NCBI GenBank assembly: GCA_950022655.1
Contig: OX465582.1
Span: forward strand, 91,665,801-91,729,800
DNA length: 64,000 nt
Source of the DNA: Alentia gelatinosa
Taxonomy: Eukaryota > Annelida > Polychaeta > Phyllodocida > Polynoidae
Direction of reading: 5' to 3'
Positions 51,821 through 62,880 of this stretch are shown here, piece by piece. The stretch's first letter is position 1; each line of letters starts with the position of its first letter. The translations under genes and the position numbers were made by a program. The notes under the pieces were generated by a model. That model did not search any database. It saw only the letters and a list, made by a program, of their open reading frames with translations, and was not told the DNA's origin.

Positions 51821-54043
51821 CATCTTTGACTAAAAAACACTCTTCATGGAGGAGGGTGTAGAACAATGCTTGCCACACAATGGTCATCAAAGTGGTCCTG
51901 CCTCTCTGTACTCTCATTATCCTACTCTGAGGAAAGTGGCCATGGATCTTAGATAAAGCTGGAGATTCTTGTACAAGATTCTCTGGTAGCATCCCCAGTG
52001 TGTGGGCCCCTTGCCTTTGTTCAGAGCTCTGGTAGGTAAATCGCCTACAAATGAATGCCAGTATGTTTGGAAAACAAACAAAAATAAGATGAAGATGACC
52101 CCACGTTGCTTGGATAATAATGAAGCCAAAGTGAAGTGAGAAATAATATGACTAAGGCTGAAAGACAAAAAAACCTGTATAAAGTGTGAGCAGTGGTGTG
52201 CTATATTGCTAACACAAAGGGGTATCTCATTCTGTTCTGCCCTCGCCGAGTTTGTGGAGGCATGCCAACATACCGTAGCTGGGGAAATTGTCATCAGTGT
52301 GCCACTAGCAATCCGATCTTCGTTTTTTTTCCCTACTCATTGGGAGAGAAAAAAAAGATGGCCAAGAGAACAAGGACAAAAGTCAAACCAGAATGAATGA
52401 TCGCAAGATGAGTCATTGTAAAACTTTGTGTGGTGGTGGGAGGTTTAAAATTTATGTTTGTACGTATGGACAATCTATGATGTGGCTGGCAAGCTATTTA
52501 CTGAATTTTCATTTTGTTGCTCTTCAAGCAAGCGATATGTATAGGCATATGTTGTTTATCCACCTCCAAAACAGCCGAAAAAAAATATCTACACCCTAGC
52601 AAGTATTCTAAGGAAATGCTATTTTGTACAAGATCTGAGTATATGCCTATGCAGTGTACAAAGATGTGTGCCAGCCATTTGAATAATGCATAGCAAGTGT
52701 AAGCAGAACTGTTTATTGATTTGCATATCGCGTTGTCTTTTCCATCAGTAGGAACAGCAGATTCTTTTTATAACTAAGATTTGCTTATACTTTTTCTTAG
52801 CACATGTAACAAATTGTATGAGATAGGCCTAGTTAAATTGCTGTTATTAGATGATTTAAAGGCAGTTTGTTTTAATGAAGATTAAGATATTTTATTTTAG
52901 TTTAATTTAGTTGTTTTTTTTGGTAAAACATTGTCTTTACTATCTTTGTAAGAGTGTCGAGGTTTGTGGTATCAGAGCAGTGGTGGACGAATGTGGATTG
53001 CCTGATTTCTCCCTCACCACCAGCAAACTATCTCCCTTTTATTATTTTCTGTTCTTTCTGCCAAACACCAACTCTTGTGTTTGTTTCTTATAATCCTGTT
53101 AAGGGCAAAATGAATCCTGGGAGGTGTTTTTAAATCTAAGAACGATAAACACCATAAGACTACGATTAGGACCTACCACAGTGATACCAACTGGGATAAT
53201 CATGTGAGTCCATGTTTTAAACGTGGTCGCCAGAAATCTAAATCATCTTTCGAAGTTTAATTATTATTTCTTCTTTTATATGGGAGACATTTTATGTAAT
53301 ATACGATCATTTTTTTAAAAGCTACAGATCGAAAAGAATGAAGAAGTAGAAATTCAAATTCACAATTTTTCAGTTATCGCCTTGTAAGACCATCCTTCAT
53401 AAAGACTGATAACTTTAGGTAACGAGAATGCAACAAAGACCACGATAAGATCAATTATCGCCTCGTTCTTAGATTTAAAATCTTCTCCCTTATCTCGTCA
53501 AAGAGGTCTGGTTTGGTTGGTGTTAATGCTCTTTCTTTAATCATGTTCACATGGAGTGTGAAATCGAGGAGAACTTGGACTTAGGAGAGTAACCTCCCTG
53601 CTTATAGTGGGAAGTAGATTGAAATACATTTTCTCCAATATGGGGGATTCGCCACAACAGATTTCAGATCAACCCTTTTTTAGATCATTTGGTAGATTTG
53701 TGTTTGTTTTATTCGAATAGCAAATTAAGCTTGCTGTACATTACAGAGCCTTACTTCGTTCGCAAGAGATTACATTTGTGTCTTTTTTTTCGTGGACACC
53801 ATAATTATGTACTTTTATTCCAACTTAAATGTGTTTTGTCCAATTCAAAGTGTAGGATTAGATTTGTTACATAATTCTTGTCAAGAACATAGTATGTAGC
53901 AGGGGACTATTGGAGACCTATGAGAAGTGACTGTCCCATGCCAACCTGCCAGGCTGAGCTGGCCACATGTCAGTACTAAACTGTAGAGGAGTTCATTGTC
54001 ACCGATAAGGTACCTTCAGCTTATCTCCCGTAGTGTTGCTTAA
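51821..54043. other. Flank downstream of CtBP; no second gene seen
   Basis: AT-rich sequence with short frames only. It could contain the distal CtBP 3' UTR. No tRNA, exon or clear repeat was recognised before the MITE at 54044. Confidence 0.45.
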
Positions 54044-54382
54044 ACCCAGTTCCCACTAAGCGATTTTGGGGCATTCAGAGGGCATCAGTCGCCGACTATC
54101 AGCCAATATTTCTAGGAATTTCATGAGTCGCCAAGTGGGAATACAAAATTGCAAAATCGTCGGCGACTATTGCCCTACCCCCTGTTGTTCGGGCTTGAGT
54201 CGGCGACTGGATTCTCGTTTAAAAGGGCACCAGTCTCTTGTGATTCAATTTCAAAGATGTTTGAAATACATCAGGGCAAAGTCGCAGACTATGCCCTACC
54301 TACCACTGTGCAACTGCCGTTTCCCGGCGATCATGCCCGGCAGTAGTCTCAGGGGCAGAAATCGCCTAGTGGGAATGGGCCT
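54044..54382 (+). mobile_element. MITE M1, copy 2, flanked by TTAA
   Basis: Runs from ACCCAGTTCCCACTAAGCGA to TCGCCTAGTGGGAATGGGCC, 339 bp. TTAA lies directly on both sides (54040-54043 and 54383-54386), which fits piggyBac-type insertion. Copy 1 does not show a clean TTAA pair, so the superfamily is tentative. Confidence 0.85.
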
Positions 54383-54949
54383 TTAAACAAAACAGCCAAA
54401 TCAGCAATTTGAGTAAAAAGAAGGAACTGCATCGAGATCCATAGCCCCTGAAAATATGCCATGAGTTCTGGTTGCGAAGACATCTTACGTAACAAACCAA
54501 AATGAATGATGTATTTTCATTGGCTACAGATTGAGTGTGGTTCATATTTCATCCCACCACTATCACTGACTGACTGGCTGACGTTTGTGACATCATTACC
54601 CATTGAGTATTTTTTTACAATACTCCATGGGGGTTGAGTACGAGCTCCCAATGTTAAGTCTATGGGGAAAAATAACAGGCCATAGATAATATCCTTCCCC
54701 TGCAGGAAAAATTAACTGAAGGCTCCTTACATAAGATACATTTTATATTCTGTGCAGGCTACAGTTTCAGTGGCTTACATGTAGGTGATTTATGGGCAGT
54801 TGACTTGTAATGGATCATGATTATATCAAAACATGGCTCACACAAATGATTTGAGCTCCTTCCTAAATAGCAATAAGATCAGGAGAGCGGATCAGTGGCC
54901 CATTGAAAAATCTAGGCTCGTACATGAAGATCCTCTTCTGTATGCCAAG

Positions 54950-55115
54950 GGAACCCGGGATGATGGGGGTCAACTTTATTCAACACTTATGGACAACCTT
55001 TTGGACGGCTAATACTGTCTTAGTGAACAGACTTAAGTAACAATAAACAATAACCCTTGTGCGAGGTACGGAAAGGGGTCATCATGTACGATCCTAGATT
55101 ATTCAACGGGCTCCA
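54950..55115 (-). repeat. Dispersed repeat R2, copy 3 (inverted)
   Basis: GGGTCAACTTTATTCAACAC and GGACGGCTAATACTGTCTTA are the reverse complement of the other copies. A second AAAGGGGTCATCATGTACGA block follows. Confidence 0.7.
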
Positions 55116-56183
55116 GTTGTGCATTCGAAATAAAAAGTGACACAGTTGTTTGGGACTGTGTCACCTTGCAAGGTTTGCCGCATGAAAAAGGCAAGCCACC
55201 TCTGGTACAGCAATGTGTATCGTGTTTGTCATGTCATTTGTCGTTGCGTTTTTGTTTGCAAAGTGGATGGACACCTTGTCGTCAATGATGGTCTCCGTGT
55301 ATAGTTCACAAGAGGTGATGGACAAGGTTGTTCGGGTGCCCTGTTCTCTTCAGGGCCATCCATAAGGTACGTACGCACTGAAGGTGGGGGTTGGGGGTAG
55401 GTCAAAGATTTTGGAAATTATGCATATGCTCCTTCTTTGTTCTATTGCGTACTAGATTGAGAGTGGGGATGGGGTGTCCAAAATTTCAGAAATTCTGCGT
55501 ACCTACTTTATTGATGGCCACTGAATGGAGATACCTGGGTCACAGTTAGAGTTTTGCCTAGGACCTGTAGGTTATAGGAGGGTATGTTTTCGTATGTTGG
55601 ATGGTATGTTCTGCCGATCTGTATAATTTAATCGGCTGCAGTGAGGAGGCTTTCGCCACGTACTGTAAAATTCCGAACTATAATTTATATTTGCTATAGT
55701 TTGAGACCATGTGGTTTAATTCCAGTTATGGTTGATGTGCTACTGGAGAACAACCTTTCCAAGTTCAGGAGTTCCCATATAAGCTCAAACTTCTCCGATA
55801 TAAAATCTGAGAACAAGAACTTGGAATCTTTAGAGACTAAAATAAAACTGTTTTGACTGACTGGACGCTACCCAGCTGGCAAACGGTATGCTGTCAACTA
55901 TATTAAAGCGACAGGTTCAGGGACCAGCGTAGTAATTAGTCTCAACCAGGAAACTATATTTTTAAGGATTCGTGGGTGAGATGAGTGGGTGACTAGACAG
56001 CTCACTCATCGGAAGGTGTGAAAGGAGAACTTGGGAGTTGAGTATGAGCGTCCCACTGCAAAACTCGGCCTGTGCGCGTCTTCTCAACTTGTCTGCATAC
56101 CTCGGAATTCAGAAAACTAAGTAAAAGATGGTGTAAGAGTAGCTGTAGTATCGGGATGATGAACATGCTGGCTTTCTGTCCAG
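55116..56183. other. No gene seen; one small dispersed word
   Basis: AAATTTCAGAAATTCTGCGT near 55490 recurs at 7178. Otherwise unassigned. Confidence 0.4.
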
Positions 56184-56387
56184 GTCATCTTGAAAGAAGT
56201 CTTCGCTTTTGCCGACGGAGAACGTTATTCATTCAAACCGTTGGGGGATCTTTCACCAGCAGTTGTACATACACAGTTTACCCATGCAAGACTTAACCAT
56301 ATTACGCGTCAGATGGTCGGACGGGAGAAACACACACTCAAGCTACAGCCGCAGTTATTTTATTACTTAAAACCGAGGACCAAATAA
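56184..56387 (+). CDS. Possible terminal exon of an unidentified protein
   Basis: After a weak acceptor (GCTTTCTGTCCAG ending at 56183) an open frame of 67 codons runs to TAA 56385-56387. It reads VILKEVFAFADGERYSFKPL, then GDLSPAVVHTQFTHARLNH, then ITRQMVGREKHTLKLQPQLF and YYLKPRTK. The composition looks like a globular protein and has no repeat character. No ATG opens it, so it would need upstream exons. I cannot name a family. It ends about 80 bp before promoter-like block 4. It may be a last exon, a retrocopy fragment or chance. Confidence 0.25.
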   Translation, partial: VILKEVFAFADGERYSFKPLGDLSPAVVHTQFTHARLNHITRQMVGREKHTLKLQPQLFYYLKPRTK

Positions 56388-56469
56388 CAAAAAAAGATAT
56401 AGAAGTTCAGAACTCGTATAGAAGTGTGTGACAATCCTGTCATGGAATGATTCTTTCTTGGGCCAGCGT

Positions 56470-56580
56470 TCCTTCATGTGACGTGACGTGACGTCATACC
56501 GGATGTTGTGGACCGGAAGTTGGCTCGCCGCCATTATTGTAGCGCTACACATGCGCAGTGGCAGCGTTGTGACCACAATT
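56470..56580. promoter_or_regulatory. Promoter-like block 4 (CRE, ETS, YY1-like, NRF1 sites)
   Basis: Tandem GTGACGTGACGTGACGTCA ending in a full CRE (TGACGTCA, 56489-56496). Then ACCGGAAGT (56512-56520), CGCCGCCATTATTG, and ACATGCGCAGTGG. This is the strongest promoter-like cluster in the window. Orientation is unclear: on the minus strand AATAATGGCGGCGAGC provides an ATG, but on the plus strand no clear exon follows. Confidence 0.5.
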
Positions 56581-58097
56581 GAACGTTCTGTACTCGTAGG
56601 AATGTGTTGTTAGCAAATGTAGGCTTCATTGGGGGAAATTACACTTGAGAAACCCAAAACAAAAATTCAACAACCCAGAGGTGATGTCACTCCAGTTGGT
56701 GTTTTCTGATCAACGTTTGTTTGAATTAAATAAAGCAAAATATTACTTAGTACGCGGTTTGTTTTGTTGTTTGTCATTAACTGTACCTTTGTTGAGTAAA
56801 ATAGAGCAAAGTATATTATTCTCGGGAGCGGCGCCAACATCATGCACTGTAGTAATGGGTACGTCCATTCTACTAAGGCACACAGTGCTGCTCAGGTTTG
56901 TCATTTTCAGTTTATTCTCTGAAAGTTGCTTGAGCGGTGCAGTATGCCATGAAGGGTTAAACAACTTTTCATGCCATTGAAACCAATGTTAAACCCACTG
57001 TACATCTCTGATAATATCTCCGTAAATATCCAACATAGACACCAAACAAAAACTGTCATCTAGGTGAAGAGCAGGGGAAGATAGTACGTGGGTTCCTCTA
57101 TATCAATTTGTTATACAAAGATTGCTTCATTTGGTGTTCTCTCCAGCAATCTGCTGAAATTGCAGATGGCAGGCTGCTACAAATGTCAAAATAAAAAGCT
57201 TACTCAAAAGTACATATATCTGCAGATTCAACCATTCATACTACTATCCCACAAAGTCTATTGATATATCTTGTTAGAAACACACCAAACTACCTTTAAT
57301 TACACATATTAATCATGTACAGTGAGTTCAAACATCAATTTACGTTACGCCGGTCAAGCAATAATACCAGAAAGCTAGGATGCTTGAAAATGGCAAAATC
57401 CTTTGCCAACTGGAACCTAGTTTTGGTTTGAAAGGTTCCGTTCCCGAGAATTAGCATAAACATGAATCAACTATTCACAGTATATCTCTACCAATTATTT
57501 TTGTGAAACGCGTGGTTTCTCTCATCCATTGAGTTAATGTGGATCTACACCAACTTCATTGAAAACATTTCAAATTGCTAATGACATAAATCTTTCGAAA
57601 CCCATCCTGAAAAAGAAAGGGTTTACATACTTGTAGCTTTCAGTGGATTTTCAACCTTTTTGCCCATGACCATGTCTTCTGCTTTTTTTTTAACAAATTC
57701 AGGAATTTTGAATAATTAAGGCAAATTTGATTGAAAAGTAACTTCTTATCCAAATATTCCAGAAATATTTTGTCACCTTAAAGTATCAAATAGGCTGTGG
57801 GTTGGTGATCCTCACTAAGCCAAAGGAGCTTTCATTATTCATAGCTTGGGGACACAGTTTTCAGGAAGGAGAACCAATTTTTTTTTGTATTTCCATTGGG
57901 GGATGGGGGCATTTTTTTACCTGCCAAGAGGTCAACGTTTAAAGCTAGACACTGAGGAAGATTCCTGTTTAATAACAAGAACTAGTGATGGTAATGAAAT
58001 GCATTAGTTCGGCAGAAGTTATAGCCTATTGTGGGTCGTTAAGCTCTGCAGTGCGAATCAACCCGCAACAGACACTGCACTGTCTGTTAATTACCTA
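56581..58097. other. No gene seen
   Basis: An open frame at 56645-56980 follows promoter-like block 4, but it is hydrophobic, unlike known proteins, and lacks splice support. The rest is AT-rich. Confidence 0.4.
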
Positions 58098-58330
58098 TCA
58101 CATATAAAACGTTAGAATTTTTTGGATTCCGCGTAGAGTTGCTGCCATACATAGAGACATAGTGAACCCGACCTATGCCTGGAGACTGAAGGGCCACAAG
58201 AGTGAGATTCTCGTGCAGTACTAAAATGAAGCCTGCTATTCTTTTTGTATTTCTCTGCACAGATATACTTAGGTATCATTTCTTTCCATACTGCAAACAT
58301 AATTTAGAACTGTTTTCCATGGAAAGAGCG
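58098..58330 (+). repeat. Dispersed repeat R4, copy 1
   Basis: Words ACATAGTGAACCCGACCTAT, GGAGACTGAAGGGCCAC and GTGAGATTCTCGTGCAGTAC recur in the copies at 58981-59250 (+) and 59838-60124 (-). Confidence 0.85.
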
Positions 58331-58980
58331 CACACCTCACCGGGAAAGCGCATTTTCCAGTTAAAGATTTTTACCCATTAAACACACATTCATCTTATCA
58401 CCGCCGAGGCGACTTATATGTGGCTTAGACTTTTTTCATTTTACCACCAACAAACACACCACAATACCTGCATCCCCACATCAGGAGATAGCACTGCGAT
58501 CAGCCAATCATAGCCTGAAGAGATTGTACGCAATTGAAACTGCTGGTATGACTCAGAAAGTGTATGCACCTGAGTAAAACCATATAGACACACCACCACA
58601 AAGCTTAGTTCTCACATATAACCACAGGGGGCAGCTCTGCACCAGACAGACTGGTCCCCCTCACAACCATTGCCTACCTGATATGGACCAAGAGCAGTGA
58701 TTGGCCACAGACCTTTCCCGCCTCTCTTTGTCTGTATCCTAAACCAATCATATACAGGGTAGACACACATGTGATAGGTCTAAGCCAGTGTGCACCGAGT
58801 TTAGAAGGTGGCCCGAATAAATTAACTCACACGCCGCGCGGCAGCGGAGAGTCTACAGCCACATACCAGCAGTCGCTTAAGCAGATCGCTCGTCTTTGAA
58901 ATAACTTAGAACTGTAGTTTTCCGATCTCTTTGCCCTGTGATCAGCCTGTGAGACTAAACTGCGCTGGTTACCTACCTAT
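58331..58980. other. No gene seen
   Basis: Contains ACCACAGGGGGCAGCTCTGC (58620-58639), a good CTCF-like match. Otherwise unassigned. Confidence 0.4.
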
Positions 58981-59250
58981 TATAAAACGTGTAAATTCTG
59001 ATAACATCCGCTTGGAGATGCTCCCGCACATAGAGACAAAGTGAACCAAACTTAGGCTTGGAGACTGAAGAGCCACGAGAGTGAGATTCTCGTACAGTTC
59101 CGAACTGAATCCTGCTATTTTTTTTGTTTTTCTCTCCACAGATGTACTTCTATTCTTATGATTTGTTTTTAACTGTACTGAAAACATAATTTTGAACTGT
59201 AGTTTTCCAATCTCCTTTCCTTGAGAGAATGCAATGAGATCGCATTTCGC
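58981..59250 (+). repeat. Dispersed repeat R4, copy 2
   Basis: Has AGAGACAAAGTGAACCAAAC, TTGGAGACTGAAGAGCCACG, AGAGTGAGATTCTCGTACAG and GAACTGTAGTTTTCCAATCT. It ends in TCGCATTTCGCTGG. Confidence 0.85.
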
Positions 59251-59837
59251 TGGTAGTCGGTAGAATCGGTGTCACATGAAATGATGGTTGGGAACTAAAT
59301 GATAGTTCCAGGTATTAATAGTAGGGGGCACCACTAAGCCACTAAGTGGGTGGGGAGCCACAGAGTAGAGAGAAGCCACGACGAAGTCGCTAGTGGTTGG
59401 TAAAATCTGTGTCACATGAAATGATGGTTGGGAACTATTTTGAGAGTTCCAGGTATTGATAGTAGTGGGCGCCACTAAGGACCCCCCCCCCCCCCCCCCC
59501 CCCATCTTTACCACCAGGAGATTTATATTAGCATGGAATGTTCCTTGGACGGACTGGGGGCAGGCGGGGGGGGGGGGGGTGCAGATACAACTCGACAAAG
59601 TCGCTAGTACTTCATCGGGTCCGAGTTAGGGGGGAAATTTTATTTTTTTTAAACGAAAAGTCAAAAGCCAATACGGAAATCGAACTCCCTGTACCCGCAT
59701 CCCTAGCCGAACTGACTGCTCCACAGAGTTAGATGTCTGAAGTGGGTCAAATACTTAGAGTGGTGGCTGGAGTGGTGGTGAGTGGGGGTAGGGTATCAGC
59801 GGAGTTTTGAAAGGGCTACCAGAACCATGGTAGGGAA
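59251..59837. repeat. Duplicated ~140-bp block with C and G runs between R4 inverted copies
   Basis: GTGTCACATGAAATGATGGT then TGGGAACTA occurs twice (59269 and 59409), each followed by GTTCCAGGTATTRATAGTAG and GGCRCCACTAAG. C run of ~20 at 59483-59503, G run at 59566-59579. Confidence 0.8.
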
Positions 59838-60124
59838 CCAGCGAAATGTAATCTCATTGGTTTCTCACGAGAAAGGTAGATTAGAAAACTACAGTTCTAA
59901 ATCATGTTTTCAGTATGGCTAGAAACAAATCCTAAGGAAAGAAGTACATCTGTGTAGAGAAACACAAAAAAGAGTAGCAGGATTCAGTTAAGTACTATAC
60001 GAGAATCTCTCTCTCGTGACCCTTCAGTCTCCATGCCTAGGTCTAGTTCACTTTATCTCTATGTACGGCAGCAACTCCAAGCGGATATCACAAAATTCTA
60101 CCGTTTTAGATATAGTAGGTAACC
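59838..60124 (-). repeat. Dispersed repeat R4, copy 3 (inverted)
   Basis: Begins CCAGCGAAATGTAATCTCAT, the complement of the end of copy 2, and runs through AGAAAACTACAGTTCTAAAT and CTCGTGACCCTTCAGTCTCC. Copies 2 and 3 therefore form a large inverted pair around 59251-59837. Confidence 0.85.
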
Positions 60125-60904
60125 ATCAATAATAGATCAAATGACAAGATCTGGGCAGTGTGATCCAAGAGAGCAAATTTCAGTTTTTGATACACTAATT
60201 GGTAAATGTATGGAGCAACACTTCACTGTTGGAAGTGTGACCACTACCATACACTTTGGGTATATGAAGCATTTTGAAGCATGACTAAAATGAATTTCAA
60301 ACACTGACTCTCTGACTGACTCCGGTGCAGGTCATACGAAAGATCGGTAGGGAGAGTGAAACATACTCCGCTATGAAGTTCCTAGTTTGGAAGCCAACCA
60401 CTTTTACTAATTTTGTGAAGCTTTGATTGCCAGTGTAGGAAGAACCAGCCAATAGGCTAGTTCACCAGTCATCCACTAGGTAGCTCAACGACTTCTTTAC
60501 CGTTTTGCCCTACCCCTGATGAAAACCTTTTTAAAGTCTAACCACGGACTTGTATCTCTGGATAGGAAACACGGTGCGCGGCCATGTTTATTCAACGTTT
60601 TGTTCGCCTCGGCAGCCACCAGCACCTCCTGGTGACACAAATGCAAACTAACACGTTGTAGGTGGCGCTCATGGTGGGGAACGTATGAACTATCTATGAA
60701 CACTTTTGACACTAGGTGGCATGCTGTACGCGGCCTTCTACAAGGCCAGGGCATAGATTTATGTCTTATATAGTCGGGTATGAACATCGCCATAGTAACC
60801 CATTCATTTGAATTCGACTCTAATCATTAATATAATATTGTTTTCTATATATACTGTTTTATTTTTTAAATCTATCCATTATTTACTGAAATAATATAAA
60901 ATAT
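60125..60904. other. No gene seen
   Basis: Unassigned. AGGTGGCGC at 60660-60668 and ACTAGGTGGCATGC at 60711 are CTCF-like words. The minus-strand frame 60497-60793 (98 codons) matches nothing I know. Confidence 0.4.
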
Positions 60905-60917
60905 GTAATAAAATATG

Positions 60918-61045
60918 AATTAGCTGCCTCAAGGCAGCATCGGTATTCCCGTGGTGCTGCCCCAAGGCAGCTTCAGTATTCCTGTGGTGCTGCCTCAAGG
61001 CAGCATCAGTATTCCCATGGTGCTGCCTCAAGGCAGCATCGGTAA
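60918..61045. repeat. Four ~31-bp units, each a small palindrome
   Basis: TGCTGCCTCAAGGCAGCATC plus GGTATTCCCGTGG, four copies. Each unit contains the palindrome GCTGCC..GGCAGC, so the array can fold into four hairpins. Confidence 0.92.
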
Positions 61046-61440
61046 GGAAAGGGTTAAGGGTCCAGTGTAAAATCCAGAATATTCAGATTCTTAAATTATT
61101 CTCATGCCCCTAGGCATTAATAAACTATTTCAGTGTCGATTCCAAGAATATGCCTACATGGGACAGTTAGAATTATGGTTCTAAGTGCATTCAATTTTTC
61201 TGAAGATACGGCACATTTTGACTTAGAATAGTTGGGACCGGCAGGCATATTTCCCTGATTTTCAGGCAGTCAATCTTGGGGGAAAAAAAAGTTCAATTCA
61301 TTCCCATGCCCCTAGGCTTTAATAAAGTATTTTACTGTTGATTCCAAGTGTATACCTACATGGGACAGTTGGAATGCAGTTGGCAGGCAAATTTTCCTAA
61401 TTTTCAGGCAGTCAGTCTTGGGAAAAAAATAATTTTAATT
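61046..61440. repeat. Diverged repeats with CATGCCCCTAGGC
   Basis: ATTCTCATGCCCCTAGGCAT / CATTCCCATGCCCCTAGGC recurs at 61100, 61303 and 61442, with ACCTACATGGGACAGTT between, at a period of about 200 bp then 140 bp. Confidence 0.75.
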
Positions 61441-61459
61441 CATTCCCATGCCCCTAGGC

Positions 61460-61960
61460 CTAGGTTTTTCCATACTAGTGGCAGAGTTTGGGTGACTTTA
61501 GATGACAGCGCCACTGAGAAATGACTGATTTTGAGGGGTTCACCGGTGAAAAGTCAAATATTAAAAAATGTTCCCCCTCAATCAGGCCTTTCTAAAGTAT
61601 TTAGCTGTCTTCCCCAATATGATACCTACTCAGAACAGTAAGAATTATATTCCTAGCCCTTCTGGGTTTTTCCAAACTAGTGGCAGAGTTTGGGTGACTT
61701 TAGACGACGGCACCACTGAGAAATGACTGATTTTGGAGGGTTTACCGGTGAAAAGTCAAAGTTTCAAAAATGTTCCCCCTCAATCAGGCCTTTCTAAAGT
61801 ATTTAGTTGTCTTCCCCAATATAATACCTACAAAGAACAGTTAAAATTATATCCCTAGCTCTTCTAGGTTTTTCCAAACTAGTGGCAGAGTTTCAGTGAC
61901 TTTAGATGACGGTGCCACTGAGAAATGACTGATTTTGAAGGGTTCACCGGTGAAAAGTCG
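61460..61960. repeat. ~185-bp tandem repeat, 2.6 copies
   Basis: CTAGTGGCAGAGTTTGGGTG, ACCACTGAGAAATGACTGAT, CACCGGTGAAAAGTC and CCCTCAATCAGGCCTTTCTA recur in order at 61475, 61675 and 61877. Confidence 0.92.
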
Positions 61961-62880
61961 ACATCCTACATCCCTACATCCATACATAAGGTAATATGTG
62001 ACTTGGCAAAAAGAGGGGGCTCGGAGACAAGAGCCAGATAATTTTTGTATGTAGGTATGTAGGATATAGGGATAAGGGATGTAGAATGTAGGGAAGTAGA
62101 AATATATGGATGTAGGGATGTATGGATGTAGAGATGTAGCATGTATGGATGTGGGGATGTAGGGATGAAGAGATGTAAGATATGGGGATGTATTGATGTA
62201 GAGATGTAGGATGTGGGGATGTAGGATGTGGGGATGTAGGGATGTTTCCAAGGGTGTGGAGATGTAGGGATGTAGAGATGTAGGATATGGGGATGTATTG
62301 ATGTAGAGATGTAGGATGTAGGATGTAGTGATATAGTGATGTAGGATTTGGGGATGTAGAGATGTAGGATGTAGGGATGTTGGGGTGTATGGATGTGGGG
62401 ATGTAGGGATATAGGATGTAGGTATATAGGATGTAGGGATGTAGGATGTGGGGATGTAGTATGTGGGGATGTAGGGATGTAGGATGTGGGGATGTAGTAT
62501 GTGGGGATGTAGGGATGTAGAGATGTAGGATGTGGGGATGTAGGATGTTGGGGTGTATGGATGTAGGATGTAGGATGTGGGGATGTAGTATGTGGGGATG
62601 TAGAGATGTAGAGATGTAAGATGTGGGGATGTAGGTTGTAGGGATGTAGAGATGTAGGATGTTGGGATGTTGGGGTATATGGATGTGGGGATGTAGAGAT
62701 GTAGGATGTAGGGATGTAGGATGTGGGGATGTAGTATGTGGGGATGTAGGGATGTAAAGATGTAGGATGTGGGGATGTAGAGATGTAGGATGTGGGGATG
62801 TAGGACGTAGGAATGTAGTTGTAGGATGCATAGATGTTGGGGTGTATGGATGTGGGGATGTAGGGATATAGGATATAGGT
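61961..62880. repeat. GATGTAGG satellite
   Basis: About 100 variants of GATGTAGG / GATGTGGG / GATGTAGA in irregular higher-order groups. It leaves three overlapping minus-strand frames of 332-384 codons open (HPHI, TSLHP, YIPTS repeats). These are repeat artefacts with no other protein evidence. Confidence 0.97.
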
